The translations under genes were made by a program, and so were the position numbers. Shown one piece after another: positions 28,433 to 36,302 of a DNA stretch of 64,000 bases. Position 1 is the stretch's first letter, and every line of letters starts with the position of its first letter. Location of the stretch: NCBI RefSeq assembly GCF_042427745.1, contig NZ_JBHMFA010000015.1, one strand, 5' to 3'. The notes beneath the pieces were generated by a model. That model saw only the letters and a list, made by a program, of their open reading frames with translations. It was not told the DNA's origin and ran no database searches. The stretch comes from Algibacter miyuki (lineage in GTDB: Bacteria > Bacteroidota > Bacteroidia > Flavobacteriales > Flavobacteriaceae).

Positions 28433-29134
28433 ATGATAAAAAATAAGTTGGTATTAATTGCCGTATTGGTTTTTACGTTAAATGTAATTGCCCAAGATAA
28501 TACTCAAATAAAAAAAGTACAACTATTAAATAATGATAAAGAGCCTCAATTAAATAGCGGGGAATTTATAGCTTTATTTAATGGGAAGAATTTAGATGGC
28601 TGGGAATCTAAACAGGGAACTATGAAATTTGAAGTAAAGAATAGTGAGATTGTAGGAACTTGTAGCGAGGGACCGAGTACTTTTTTATGTACAGAAAAAG
28701 AGTATGTAGATTTTATTTTTACTTGTGAAACAAAATGGGAAGTAGATGGTAATACAGGAGTTCAAGTCCGTTCCATAATTCAAAAGGATTCAAATCGAAA
28801 TACAGTTATTGGTCCCCAGGTAGAAATGGAGGATTTAGCAAAAAAAGGGCGCGGTTGGTCTGGAGGGATTTATGGTCAGAATTGTGGAGGATGGTTTTAC
28901 CCTTTAAAAGCTCCTGAACACGAAATTCATAAAAATGTTATAGATAGAAGTACCTGGAATCGTGTAACGGTAAAAGTAAAAGGAAATGTATTTAAAACTT
29001 GGATAAATGGAGTTCCGGCAGCACATTGGATAGATAAAAATAATGAATACCCAAAAGGATTTATTGGACTGCAAGTTCATGGTGGTAAACAAGGGGTTAT
29101 TCATTGGAGAAACCTTAAAATTAAGGAGCTTTAA
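28433..29134 (+). CDS. DUF1080 (3-keto-disaccharide hydrolase-like) exported protein
   Basis: The 233-residue protein has a signal peptide (LVFTLNVIAQ) and a single DUF1080/PF06439 concanavalin-like domain: FIALFNGKNLDGWESKQG, TFLCTEKEYVDFIF, TGVQVRSIIQKDS, GWSGGIYGQNCGGWFYPL, TWINGVPAAHWIDKN and the ending GVIHWRNLKIKEL. Members of this family hydrolyse 3-keto-glycosides in Bacteroides and other bacteria. It sits between the nucleoside-hydrolase-like and alginate-lyase-fold genes. Together with the double-DUF1080 and Gfo/Idh/MocA pair at 54670-57386 it gives the locus three such domains. Confidence 0.85.
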   Translation: MIKNKLVLIAVLVFTLNVIAQDNTQIKKVQLLNNDKEPQLNSGEFIALFNGKNLDGWESKQGTMKFEVKNSEIVGTCSEGPSTFLCTEKEYVDFIFTCETKWEVDGNTGVQVRSIIQKDSNRNTVIGPQVEMEDLAKKGRGWSGGIYGQNCGGWFYPLKAPEHEIHKNVIDRSTWNRVTVKVKGNVFKTWINGVPAAHWIDKNNEYPKGFIGLQVHGGKQGVIHWRNLKIKEL

Positions 29135-29201
29135 TAAAAAAACATTTCAAAGTTTAAACAGTTTGTTTTTTCATATGTAATTAATAAAAAGATTTTAAAA
29201 T

Positions 29202-30437
29202 ATGAGTCGTACTATGTTTAAAACAGTGGTTTTATCACTCTTAATGGGGGTAACGGTTTCTGGTAATTGTAATATACAAGCTAAACCGGATGAAAATAAA
29301 AATGGGTTTAAAGACAGTTTGTCGCTTTTAGACTGTAGTAAATTAGAGGCTGTTAAAAATAAGTTAGAAGCCCCAGAGTATGCTAATGTGTATAGCGATT
29401 TGGTGAAAAGTGCTAATAAGCAATTAGAAGATAAAGCCTTATCAGTGGTTCAAAAAACACAAATACCACCAAGTGGAGATAAACATGATTATATATCGTA
29501 TGGTCCTTATTGGTGGCCAAATCCAGATAAACTAGATGGATTGCCGTGGATAAGGAAAGATGGACAGATAAATCCGCTTACGCGTGAAGGAAATACAGAT
29601 TTTGAAAGCAAAAATGTTATGTTTGGAAATATTACTAACCTGTCTTTGGCTTATTTTTTTTCAGATGAAGAAAAATATGGGAAAAAGGCTTTAGAGTTTC
29701 TTAAAGTATGGTTTGTAAACAATGAAACAAAAATGAACCCTAATTTAAATTTTGCTCAAGGTATTCCAGGGATAAATACAGGGCGAGGTATTGGGATTAT
29801 TGAGTTTGCAGGAGTAACAAATATTATAACGGCTATAGAGATTTTAGAGTTAAAAAATACAATAGACAAGGAAACAAGTAAACAATTAAGGCTTTGGTTT
29901 ACAAAATACCTTTATTGGTTACAAACTAGCGAAAATGGCATTTTTGAGAAAAACACCAAAAACAATCATGGGGTATGGTATGATGTTCAGGAGGTAAGTA
30001 TACTTATGTTTTTAAATAAAAATGAAGAGGCTAAAGCTGTACTTGAAACCGTTAAAACTAAGCGTATAGCAACACAAATAGAACCAAATGGAAGTCAGCC
30101 ACACGAATTAGCACGAACAAAAGCACTTTCGTATAGTACCATGAGTTTAAGAGGGTTTACACAATTGGCATACTTCGGAAAAAGATTAGGGGTCGATTTA
30201 TGGAACTATCAAGCAAAAAACGGCGCTAGTATAAAAAAAGCCTTTGAGTTTTTAAAACCTTATGCCTTAGAAGAGAAAAAATGGGAACATCAACAAATAA
30301 GTAGTGTTAAAAAAGCACTCCAAGGTCTAAATAGTTTGTTTTTAATGGCCGGAAGTCAATTTAATGTTGGTGAATACTGTGCCATAGGAAAACCTAAAGA
30401 TGGTGTTTATTCTAACCTATTATATCACTGTAACTAA
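29202..30437 (+). CDS. Alginate-lyase-superfamily protein, candidate ulvan-oligosaccharide lyase or dehydratase
   Basis: The 411-residue protein has a signal peptide and the alginate-lyase (PF05426) alpha-toroid: YISYGPYWWPNPDK at about 98-110, NLSLAYFFSDEEKY, NTGRGIGIIEF at about 192, KNNHGVWYDVQ with N255/H256, and PHELARTKALSYSTMSL with H301, E302, R305 and Y311. Asn-His and a Tyr are the catalytic residues in PL5-type alginate lyases, so the site appears intact. From memory, an ulvan oligosaccharide dehydratase from F. agariphila (P29_PDnc), which makes an unsaturated uronate from a non-reducing-end uronic acid, and PL38 glucuronan lyases have this general fold; I cannot tell which fits. 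It lies 12 nt before rhaM. Confidence 0.82.
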   Translation: MSRTMFKTVVLSLLMGVTVSGNCNIQAKPDENKNGFKDSLSLLDCSKLEAVKNKLEAPEYANVYSDLVKSANKQLEDKALSVVQKTQIPPSGDKHDYISYGPYWWPNPDKLDGLPWIRKDGQINPLTREGNTDFESKNVMFGNITNLSLAYFFSDEEKYGKKALEFLKVWFVNNETKMNPNLNFAQGIPGINTGRGIGIIEFAGVTNIITAIEILELKNTIDKETSKQLRLWFTKYLYWLQTSENGIFEKNTKNNHGVWYDVQEVSILMFLNKNEEAKAVLETVKTKRIATQIEPNGSQPHELARTKALSYSTMSLRGFTQLAYFGKRLGVDLWNYQAKNGASIKKAFEFLKPYALEEKKWEHQQISSVKKALQGLNSLFLMAGSQFNVGEYCAIGKPKDGVYSNLLYHCN

Positions 30438-30448
30438 ATATATTTTTT

Positions 30449-30763
30449 ATGCAAAGATTAGCTTTTAGAATGAAATTGAATGAAGGTCAGAAAGAGGCCT
30501 ATAAAGAACGTCATGACAAGTTGTGGCCAGAGTTAAAACAATTGTTAAAAGAGAATGGAGTGAGTGATTATTCTATATTTTTAGACGAAGAAACCAATAT
30601 GCTTTTCGCTTTTCAAAAGGTTTCGGGCAAAGGAGGCTCTCAAGATTTAGCCAAAAACGACATAGTAAAAAAATGGTGGGATTTTATGGCAGATATTATG
30701 GAGGTACATCCCGATAATTCTCCTGTTTCTGTTCCTTTAGAGGAATTGTTTTATATGGAATAG
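30449..30763 (+). CDS. rhaM: L-rhamnose mutarotase
   Basis: This 104-residue protein matches RhaM over its full length. It keeps Y18, H22, Y41, W76 and W77 at the same numbers as the E. coli enzyme, as I remember that structure. It interconverts the alpha and beta anomers of L-rhamnose so that the isomerase gets its preferred form. It has no signal peptide, so it works in the cytoplasm, although it is encoded at the end of an operon of exported enzymes, 12 nt after the alginate-lyase-fold gene. It is strong evidence that rhamnose is the released sugar. Confidence 0.95.
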   Translation: MQRLAFRMKLNEGQKEAYKERHDKLWPELKQLLKENGVSDYSIFLDEETNMLFAFQKVSGKGGSQDLAKNDIVKKWWDFMADIMEVHPDNSPVSVPLEELFYME

Positions 30764-30828
30764 TAAGCTTAGACTATCAAGAAGTTAACGGCTTTAGTTA
30801 TCTTATTCATAATTTAAATTACACCCCT

Positions 30829-30869
30829 ACAAAGCAGTATAGATATGTTCTAGTCTCTAATTAAATTTA
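30829..30869 (+). promoter_or_regulatory. Regulon promoter 5: CAGTATAG element plus -7 box, upstream of PL24
   Basis: ACAAAGCAGTATAG at 30829-30842 matches 11 of 14 bases of ACAAAACAGGACAG. Exactly 19 bp later comes TAAATTTA (30862-30869), one base off TAnnTTTG. The lyase start codon is 31 nt further on. Confidence 0.6.
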
Positions 30870-30900
30870 TAGACTAAAATAAACTAAATAAATACTTATA

Positions 30901-33348
30901 ATGCTTTATAATGAAAAAAAATACTTAGTAAATATTGTTAGTTATAAACCTGTACAAATATTTATAATACTCCTATGCACATTTATTTCACAGGCACAGG
31001 TTGTATTAGAAAATGAAATTAAAATAACCGATTTAGGTTTGCATTTCGATGGAAGTCAAGTAACAACTAGTGCTACAAATACAGGAGATGCCGCACCCTA
31101 TGATTTTTATTTTGGAAGAAATATTTCAGCTCATGGCGACTGTATTACAACGTATAATGAGTATGTTTTCATGACGTGGTACAGAGGCGGGAAAGCAGAC
31201 CGCCATGTTATGTTAACCCGTTACAACACCAATACAGGAACCATGGCGACCATAGAGTTTCCGCATCGCCATACGGGGTATCAAAATAAATGGTGGATTG
31301 GAGAATCTCATAACACTATTGCTATAGGAGTAAGCCCTTTAAATGGAACAATCCATTTATTGTACGATATGCATTCTTATGACAATTCAAGACCTTCAGA
31401 TGGTAGTTTAAGTGACGATTATTTTAGATATTCCTATTCCATAGCCAATGCTGCTGCATTACCTGATGTAGACTTCACATTAGATAAGTTTGTACAAAAT
31501 ACTAGCGGTGGATATAAACATTTAAGTCTTAATGGTGGAGTAGATTATAACAATTTTTCGGCACTTACGTATCCTAAGTTTTTCTTGAACAATTCGGGAG
31601 ATTTATTTATGTACATGAGAGAGGGCGGAAATAATAATGGAGCATATAAATTTTCTAAATATAATGCAAGTACATCCACATGGTCTAGTTTTACCCATTT
31701 TAACGTGTTAAACGCAAAGAATCAACCAGGAATAACCTACAATTGGGGGCTTTATGGCGATATAAAATATGTTAACGGTAAAATGCGTATCGGTTTTCAG
31801 CGAAGATCTCAAGATAATAACGATAAGTACATATATCAAAATGGGGTGTATTATGCGTACTCCGATGATCAAAATGGCTTTACAGGCTGGAAGAACCACC
31901 AAGGACAAAGTTTCAGTTTACCATTATATGATGCCGATTTTATCAAAGTAATGGAGCCTGGAGATTATGTGCAAGGTACCAATGCAAATTCAATAAATAT
32001 TGTTCAAGATTTTGATTGGACTGTTACCGAAAATGGGGATGTTCATATTATAAGCAGGGTAAAAGACAATCAATATAATATTACAAAATATTTACACACC
32101 TATAAACCTGCTGGAGCAACAGATTTTATAACCTCGGAAGATTTCTCGGGAGCAGAAGCTATTTATACTGCAGGGGACGATATCTTTATCATTGGATTAA
32201 CTGGAGGTAGAGTTTATGTAGAAAAGGCACAAGGCGGTACCAATAATTTTACACGGGTCTATCAGGCTATTTCTGGTAAAACCTTCGATCATGGGCAAGT
32301 GTATATCGCTAATGGTAAATTGTATTATTATTTGATGGAAAACAGCTCAGGCAATGCTCAACCACTATATCTTCAAGTGATAGATTTAGGAATTGTATTA
32401 GAACCTTTTAGGGTAACTATAACATCTCCGTCAAACGACGAAACTTTTGATATTGGAGAAACGGTTCAAATTTCTGCTAATGCTACCGATGAAAATGGAA
32501 GTATTTCAAAAGTAGAATTTAGAGTTAATGGCGTCTCTTTGGATGAAGATACTACAAGTCCATACACTGTTAATTGGGCTCCCGAGACCGAGGGAACTTA
32601 TACCGTTCAAGCTATAGCTTACAATGCAAGTAATAAAACGGTGTCTTCTCCCGCAATTACTGTTCATTTTCAAGTTAATGATCCAACAGATTTAACAGGT
32701 AGTATTTACAGATTGAAAAATTTTGTAACCGAACAGTATTTAGATTCTGAAGGTGCCAATGTTGTTGCTAGTGTATCCAGTAATGGTACCGATAAAGAAT
32801 GGGAGTTTGTTAAGGCAGGAGATTATTATAATATTGAAAGTAAAACAGATCGCGGTATCCTGAGGGCTGCAGGTAATCCAGTTGGCGATATTATAAATAC
32901 AGCATTTTCTGCACCTCGTGAAGATTCCGATAAACAATGGACTATTATTTATGAAAACGATGGCGCGTATCGTTTTAAAACCCGAAATGGGAATAGATAT
33001 TTGTACCACAATGCCAACGGGATTATTGAACACTCTGAAAATACAGACGATAGGAGTAAATGGATTATAGAGGCTGCAACGCTAAACATAGATGATAAAG
33101 CACTTAAATCATCATCATTAAAAGTGTATCCTAACCCGGCTCGTAATAAATTTATACTCGTTTTATCAGGTTTTAATAGCGCAACAGTAACTATTTATGA
33201 TATTTTGGGAAAGCCTGTTTATAAAAGTTCAACAAATAGTAATCGTTTAGAGATAGAAAACCAGGGCAGGTTTAAAAAAGGTGTTTATTTTATTGAAGTT
33301 TTGGATGTGTACCAAAGGATAAACCGAACAAAACTTGTAGTGAAATAA
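30901..33348 (+). CDS. PL24-like ulvan lyase with Ig-like, beta-trefoil and T9SS domains
   Basis: The 815-residue protein has a signal peptide ending SQAQ. Residues about 34-500 form the beta-propeller of PL24 ulvan lyases: RNISAHGDC at 73-81, FMTWYRGGKADRHVMLTRYN, FPHRHTGYQNKWWIGESHN with H137, and IHLLYDMHS with H158. The 21-residue spacing of these histidines equals H146/H167 of the Alteromonas LOR_107 PL24 enzyme as I recall it. Then come an Ig-like Big_9-type domain (about 505-600), a ricin-like trefoil (about 603-725), and a Por secretion tail (LKVYPNPARNKF from 740, ending LVVK). The enzyme eliminates at the uronate next to 3-sulfated rhamnose and would be exported by type IX secretion. 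It sits alone between two regulon promoters. Confidence 0.9.
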   Translation: MLYNEKKYLVNIVSYKPVQIFIILLCTFISQAQVVLENEIKITDLGLHFDGSQVTTSATNTGDAAPYDFYFGRNISAHGDCITTYNEYVFMTWYRGGKADRHVMLTRYNTNTGTMATIEFPHRHTGYQNKWWIGESHNTIAIGVSPLNGTIHLLYDMHSYDNSRPSDGSLSDDYFRYSYSIANAAALPDVDFTLDKFVQNTSGGYKHLSLNGGVDYNNFSALTYPKFFLNNSGDLFMYMREGGNNNGAYKFSKYNASTSTWSSFTHFNVLNAKNQPGITYNWGLYGDIKYVNGKMRIGFQRRSQDNNDKYIYQNGVYYAYSDDQNGFTGWKNHQGQSFSLPLYDADFIKVMEPGDYVQGTNANSINIVQDFDWTVTENGDVHIISRVKDNQYNITKYLHTYKPAGATDFITSEDFSGAEAIYTAGDDIFIIGLTGGRVYVEKAQGGTNNFTRVYQAISGKTFDHGQVYIANGKLYYYLMENSSGNAQPLYLQVIDLGIVLEPFRVTITSPSNDETFDIGETVQISANATDENGSISKVEFRVNGVSLDEDTTSPYTVNWAPETEGTYTVQAIAYNASNKTVSSPAITVHFQVNDPTDLTGSIYRLKNFVTEQYLDSEGANVVASVSSNGTDKEWEFVKAGDYYNIESKTDRGILRAAGNPVGDIINTAFSAPREDSDKQWTIIYENDGAYRFKTRNGNRYLYHNANGIIEHSENTDDRSKWIIEAATLNIDDKALKSSSLKVYPNPARNKFILVLSGFNSATVTIYDILGKPVYKSSTNSNRLEIENQGRFKKGVYFIEVLDVYQRINRTKLVVK

Positions 33349-33405
33349 TTTTATAATAAAGGTATGTATTATTCCTTTTTTTGTAATAGCTCCTCATGAA
33401 ACGAG

Positions 33406-33446
33406 ATAAAGCAGGACAGTTTTTATATAAAAAATAAACATCTTAG
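33406..33446 (+). promoter_or_regulatory. Regulon promoter 6: CAGGACAG element plus weak -7 box, upstream of the GH78 pair
   Basis: ATAAAGCAGGACAG at 33406-33419 keeps the perfect core. Exactly 19 bp later is CATCTTAG (33439-33446), a weak -7 box. The GH78 start lies 75 nt downstream, the longest leader of the seven. A short AAAGG/CCTTT hairpin near 33359-33390 may terminate the lyase transcript but is too weak to call. Confidence 0.55.
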
Positions 33447-33521
33447 CTTTTTAAGCTTTATCTGTTTTTTTGGAGTTGTGAATAGCTTAAGATAATCGTG
33501 TTTTTAACCTAAATATTATAT

Positions 33522-36302
33522 ATGAAGTTAGAGTATTTTTTCGTTTTAGTCATTAGTTCCATAATAAGTTTTTGTTCGTTTTCATGTGAAAAAAAAAATG
33601 TTGAGGCTCCGTATGCTCTAACCATTTCTGAAGGATTTATAAATCCAATTGGGTTTTATGATAGTAGGCCCACTTTGTCTTGGAAATTACCAGTTTCAGA
33701 ACAAGTTAAGTCACAAACAGCTTATCAGGTAGTTTTAGCATCTTCAGAAGAACTATTGCCAAATAATCCAGATTTATGGGATTCCAATAAACAAGATAGT
33801 GAACAAGTTAGTTTTATAAAATATCAAGGTAAAGTATTAGAATCTAGACAAAAAGTGTATTGGCAAGTGCGCTATTGGAACGAGAATGACGAGGTATCGG
33901 AGTGGAGTGAAGCAAACACTTTTGAATTAGGTTTATTGCATAATAAAGATTGGAAAGCAAAATGGACCGGTCTAGATACTGCTAAAGATAGTATCAAAGG
34001 TGTTCGAAAGTTTTTAATACATAAACCTCAGTATTTAAGAAAAGGTTTTACATTACCTAACCATGTAGAATATGCTAGATTATATATTACTGCTAAGGGC
34101 ATTTTCGATGTGCATTTAAATGATGAAAATGTTAGTGATGATGTGATGCCTCCGGGTTGGACACCGTATAATCACCGTATAGAAACCTTGACATACAATG
34201 TTACTGATTTTTTAGAAATAGGTAAAAATGTTATAGCAGTAGAGCTGGCTACTGGATGGCATTCAGGAAGAATTAGTAGAGGCAAAGCGCTTTACGATAA
34301 TGTTGCATCTCCAAAAGTATTATGTCAGTTAGAAATAACCTTAAAAGACGGTTCAAAACAAACTATTTTATCAGACGAAAGTTGGAAAGGTACAACCAAT
34401 GGGCCAATTAGATTAGCTGGTATTTATGATGGAGAAACTTACAATGCTAATTTTGAAATCCCCAATTGGTCAACTTCAAATTTTGATGATGTGTCATGGC
34501 AAAATGTAGAAGTTGAACCTATTTCCGATGATGTTAAACTAGAGCCTAAACGTCACACTACAGTAAAAAACAAAACAATTATAAAAGATGTAGAGATTGT
34601 TTCAGTAAAGGAAAATTCGGTAATATTCAACTTAAAGCAAAACATGGTAGGCATTCCAAATGTTAAAGTGCCAATGAAAAAAGGAGATACTTTAACAATT
34701 CGTTTTTCTGAAATGTTGTTGAATGATGGAACATTTTATACCACAAATTACCGTTCAGCACAATCAACCGATTATTATATCGCAGCTGCGGATGGTATTA
34801 TAGAATACAAACCAAAATTTACATTCCACGGATTTCAGTTTGTAGAATTAAGCGGATTTGATAAAGAGGCAAAGCCCGAGACAACTTGGGTTGAAGGAAT
34901 CGTGCAACATTCAGATTTTGAAAAAAATGGAACATTTACTTCATCGCACCATAAATTAAATCAACTGCAAAGTAATATAACATGGGGGCTACGCGATAAC
35001 TTTTTCGATGTTCCAACAGATTGTCCGCAACGTGATGAGCGTTTAGGGTGGACTGGAGATGCACAAGTAATTTCTCCAACGGCTATGTTTAATTTTAATA
35101 CACATGCTTTTTGGGCAGCCTGGTTGCAAAGTATGAGAGAAACTCAGTCTGAACATAACAATGGTTTAATTCCTTTCATAATTCCAGATGTACTACAAAA
35201 TAATAATGGAAGTTCTGGTTGGGGAGATGCAGGTGTTATTATCCCTTGGGATATTTATAATATCACAGGAGATATAAGTGTACTTGAAGAAAATTACGAT
35301 ATGTCCAAAAAGTGGGTTAGCTATTATCAATCTAAGGCTGAAAATTATATTCCCAATATGTATTCTTTTGCCGATTGGTTGCAACCCTATCCAGAAAAAA
35401 CAGGTAAAATAGGAAATAGAGGCGATACACCCAAAGAGTTGATTAATACAGCTTATTTTGCACATTCGGCCCATTTAGTCTCCAAAATGGCTCGAGTTTT
35501 GGGAAAAACAGAAGAAGAGAAAATATACAAAAAGTTATATAAAGAAGTGGCTAATGCTTTTGAAAACACCTTTTTTGATAACGGAAAGTTTACAGGCAAA
35601 AAACAAACACAAACAAGTTATTTATTAGCAATCTATTTTGATTTACTAAAACCAGAAACTAAAGTAAAAGCACAAAAACAGTTGCTTGAGGAGATAAAAA
35701 ATACCAATAACCACTTAGGAACTGGTTTTTTGGGAACACCACTATTGCCAAAGGTACTTGATGATATGGGAGAAATAGATTTGATGTATAAAATTCTATT
35801 TAAAGAAACATATCCATCTTGGTTTTACTCTATTAATCAAGGTGCAACTACTATGTGGGAACGTTGGAATAGTTACAGTAAAGCAGAAGGGTACAATCCG
35901 CAAAGTATGAATAGTTTAAACCATTATGCTTATGGTGCCGTTGGACAATGGATGTATGAGCGTATTGCTGGCATTGCATCTTTAGAGCCGGGTTATAAAA
36001 AAATAAGAATTGCTCCCATACCTAATACTGATTTTTTAAATTCTGCTTCTGCAAGTTTAAATACACCATACGGAAAAGCTTCTTCTTCATGGAAAATTGA
36101 AAATAAAACGTTTCAATTGGAAGTTGTTGTTGCTCCAAATACATCAGCAGAAGTTCATATGCCATATGGAAGTATTGAAAATCTATATGTAAACGGAAAT
36201 CCTTTTAAAGCTACTTCAAATATAAAATTAATACATAGCGATAAAGAATTTTTCGTGATTTCAGTAAATTCAGGAACCTATAAATTTCAAACTAAACTTT
36301 AA
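33522..36302 (+). CDS. GH78 alpha-L-rhamnosidase, tandem copy A
   Basis: The 926-residue product has a lipoprotein-type signal (FCSFSCEKKN, cysteine 22). It shows the GH78 order: Fn3-like (SWKLPVSEQVKSQTAYQVVL), Bac_rhamnosid_N (ITAKGIFDVHLNDENV, GWHSGRISRGKAL), a second sandwich, the (alpha/alpha)6 barrel with DCPQRDERLGWTGD (D500, E506), and a C-terminal beta domain. QGATTMWERWNSY and MNSLNHYAYGAVG carry the conserved residues near the active-site His and base. Its stop codon shares one base with the start of copy B (TAATG), so they are coupled. It heads the long degradative operon. The substrate is most likely Rha-GlcA or Rha-GlcA-derived oligomers of ulvan. Confidence 0.94.
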   Translation: MKLEYFFVLVISSIISFCSFSCEKKNVEAPYALTISEGFINPIGFYDSRPTLSWKLPVSEQVKSQTAYQVVLASSEELLPNNPDLWDSNKQDSEQVSFIKYQGKVLESRQKVYWQVRYWNENDEVSEWSEANTFELGLLHNKDWKAKWTGLDTAKDSIKGVRKFLIHKPQYLRKGFTLPNHVEYARLYITAKGIFDVHLNDENVSDDVMPPGWTPYNHRIETLTYNVTDFLEIGKNVIAVELATGWHSGRISRGKALYDNVASPKVLCQLEITLKDGSKQTILSDESWKGTTNGPIRLAGIYDGETYNANFEIPNWSTSNFDDVSWQNVEVEPISDDVKLEPKRHTTVKNKTIIKDVEIVSVKENSVIFNLKQNMVGIPNVKVPMKKGDTLTIRFSEMLLNDGTFYTTNYRSAQSTDYYIAAADGIIEYKPKFTFHGFQFVELSGFDKEAKPETTWVEGIVQHSDFEKNGTFTSSHHKLNQLQSNITWGLRDNFFDVPTDCPQRDERLGWTGDAQVISPTAMFNFNTHAFWAAWLQSMRETQSEHNNGLIPFIIPDVLQNNNGSSGWGDAGVIIPWDIYNITGDISVLEENYDMSKKWVSYYQSKAENYIPNMYSFADWLQPYPEKTGKIGNRGDTPKELINTAYFAHSAHLVSKMARVLGKTEEEKIYKKLYKEVANAFENTFFDNGKFTGKKQTQTSYLLAIYFDLLKPETKVKAQKQLLEEIKNTNNHLGTGFLGTPLLPKVLDDMGEIDLMYKILFKETYPSWFYSINQGATTMWERWNSYSKAEGYNPQSMNSLNHYAYGAVGQWMYERIAGIASLEPGYKKIRIAPIPNTDFLNSASASLNTPYGKASSSWKIENKTFQLEVVVAPNTSAEVHMPYGSIENLYVNGNPFKATSNIKLIHSDKEFFVISVNSGTYKFQTKL

